The translations under genes and the position numbers were made by a program. From positions 1-62,629 of the forward strand of contig NZ_JFJZ01000028.1 of NCBI RefSeq assembly GCF_002115825.1: a stretch of DNA of 62,629 bases, written 5' to 3'. Below, piece after piece: positions 61,938 to 62,629 of the stretch. The DNA is from Thalassospira sp. MCCC 1A01428 (GTDB taxonomy: Bacteria > Pseudomonadota > Alphaproteobacteria > Rhodospirillales > Thalassospiraceae). Under the pieces are notes generated by a model. That model was not told the origin of the DNA. It saw nothing but the letters and a program-made list of their open reading frames with translations, and made no database searches. Position 1 is the first letter of the stretch; each line of letters starts with the position of its first letter.

Positions 61938-62599
61938 AACATCATGAAGGCGTCGCGGTTATCCGCGACGACCTGATCCCCGGCGGCACAAAGTCGCGCT
62001 TTCTTTTGCCTTACCTGAAAACGCTTGATGCGAATGAAGTCGTCTATGCCGGTCCCGCCCAAGGCGGCGCACAGGTTGCTTTGGCAATTACCGCCTATCA
62101 AGCCGGGAAACAGGCGACATTGTTCGTGCCTGCCAGAAAGGAGCGTACAGCCTATACCAATCAGGCCGAAAGTTACGGCGCACGCATTATCGAAGTGCGA
62201 CCGGGTTATCTCTCGGTCGTCAAGTCACGCGCCCGGCAGTATTGCGCCGAAAGCGGAGCGCATCTGTTGCCGTTCGGATTAGATATGCCGGAAGCTATCA
62301 ACGAAATCGCTGGGGTCGCTAAGGCGATTAACTACAAACCCAATGAAGTTTGGTGCGCGGCGGGCAGCGGCGTTCTTGCAAAAGCTTTGGCAAAAGCCTG
62401 GCCTGAGGCAAGAATTTGTGCCGTTGCGGTGGGGAAGAAAGCAACCAATGCAATCTTTTCCGCCTCCATTCCATTCAGCACCAAATGTCGGAACACACCG
62501 CCATTCCCGTCAAACCCCTATTATGATGCAAAAGCATGGGAAGAATGCCGACACTATCGGTCATCAGACGGCGTTCTGTTCTGGAATGTATCAGCATAA
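61919..62599 (+). CDS. Compact PLP fold-type-II enzyme
   Basis: A 226-residue protein related to ACC deaminase/D-cysteine desulfhydrase-type PLP enzymes. The probable Schiff-base lysine is Lys25 in the GGTKSR motif, preceded by I-R-D-D. The A-G-P-A-Q-G-G-A-Q segment stands for the substrate loop and A-A-G-S-G-V for the phosphate loop. The usual family length is over 300, so this is a trimmed form. The GTG start has AGGAGA upstream and overlaps the methyltransferase gene, so the two are made together. Acting on an amino acid or on SAM to serve DNA modification is inference. Confidence 0.75.
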   Translation: MQRPVLEHHEGVAVIRDDLIPGGTKSRFLLPYLKTLDANEVVYAGPAQGGAQVALAITAYQAGKQATLFVPARKERTAYTNQAESYGARIIEVRPGYLSVVKSRARQYCAESGAHLLPFGLDMPEAINEIAGVAKAINYKPNEVWCAAGSGVLAKALAKAWPEARICAVAVGKKATNAIFSASIPFSTKCRNTPPFPSNPYYDAKAWEECRHYRSSDGVLFWNVSA

Positions 62600-62610
62600 A
62601 AACACAAAAA

Positions 62611-62629
62611 GCCGGGGTAAATGCCCCGG
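62611..62629 (+). terminator. Partial terminator hairpin at window edge
   Basis: CCGGGG and CCCCGG form a stem around a 6-base loop just after the PLP gene, preceded by A5. The window stops at the end of the stem, so a following T tract cannot be checked. Confidence 0.55.

Larger units (their letters stand above)
25704..62629. mobile_element. Mu-like transposable prophage (right end outside window)
   Basis: Gene order matches Mu-type phages: leftward repressor, Ner-like protein, DDE transposase, MuB-like ATPase, DUF3164, GemA, Mor, endolysin/holin, DUF1804 and large terminase, DUF935 portal, MuF protein, protease/scaffold, capsid, contractile tail (sheath, tube, TAC, TMP, N, P, 45-48), fibre and Com. 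All structural genes look intact, so it is probably functional. The left border is placed at 25704-25720, just before the first end repeat. The right border, and hence the 5-bp target duplication, is not in the window. At least 36.9 kb long. Confidence 0.93.

Noticed and set aside
60823..62629. A Mom-like modification gene after com
   Set aside because: Neither ORF after com has acetyltransferase-type features of Mom; one is a methyltransferase, the other a PLP-type enzyme.
37524..62629. A second Mor/C-family activator or a Gin-type invertase with inverting fibre segment
   Set aside because: No ORF in the late half or right end fits either family; only one fibre and one assembly gene are present.
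1..62629. CRISPR array or insertion sequence
   Set aside because: I saw no regularly spaced direct repeats and no transposase other than the phage one.

Overview
The window looks like a chromosome segment of a marine alphaproteobacterium, most likely Thalassospira or a close relative in the Rhodospirillales. The grounds are moderate GC, the family content (DUF1127 proteins, AraC/DMT pairs, PAS-GGDEF and EAL proteins) and the alphaproteobacterial type of the phage genes. The genus is an inference. The host part runs from 1 to about 25.7 kb. From about 25.7 kb to the right edge the window is filled by one almost complete Mu-like transposable prophage, whose right end lies beyond the window.

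Host region. It holds c-di-GMP enzymes (a PAS-GGDEF protein at 0.1-1.9 kb and an EAL protein at 18.7-19.8 kb), an OsmC-like protein, two alpha/beta hydrolases, a phytanoyl-CoA-type dioxygenase opposite an AraC regulator, adenosine deaminase, a TPR-sulfotransferase and a membrane class III cyclase. A 7.5 kb stretch carries three DMT/EamA exporters and two AraC regulators. It also has a PhnA-domain protein, two DUF1127-type proteins (one divergent from a LysR gene, one with its ribosome site in a leader hairpin), an SDR protein divergent from an AraC regulator, an orphan HigA-like antitoxin, and a solitary HsdR-N-type nuclease that abuts the prophage.

Prophage, early half (25.7-37.5 kb). Left-end repeats resemble transposase binding sites. 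They are followed by a leftward LexA-type repressor, an operator with a perfect 10-bp inverted repeat, a Ner-like regulator, and a leftward SLATT-like two-TM membrane protein overlapped by a small ORF. Next come a small regulator, the MuA-like DDE transposase (ending at a T8 run with an open frame beyond it), the MuB-like ATPase, many tightly overlapping small genes, DUF3164, a structured RNA region with two tRNA-like T-arms, a GapR-like protein, ASCH and DUF2786 proteins, GemA and Mor.

Prophage, late half (37.5-60.7 kb). An M15 endolysin, 3TM holin and coiled-coil membrane protein precede terminase, portal and a MuF head protein with a nuclease-like tail and possible immunity gene. A promoter region with CTGAA/TTCAG dyads then leads into protease/scaffold, decoration protein, capsid, head-tail proteins, contractile sheath and tube, tail chaperone with the Mu-type -2 frameshift site, tape measure, baseplate and fibre genes. 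The dyads also precede the lysis operon, which suggests that Mor directly drives both late operons. No C-like activator is visible.

Right-end cargo (60.8-62.6 kb). Where Mu carries com-mom, this phage has a Com-like zinc finger, a hairpin that hides the ribosome site of the next gene, an amino-methyltransferase-type enzyme and a very compact PLP fold-type-II enzyme. No Mom-like gene is present. This is the best candidate for an undescribed system: a Com-controlled DNA modification pathway that may place an amino-acid-derived group on phage DNA.
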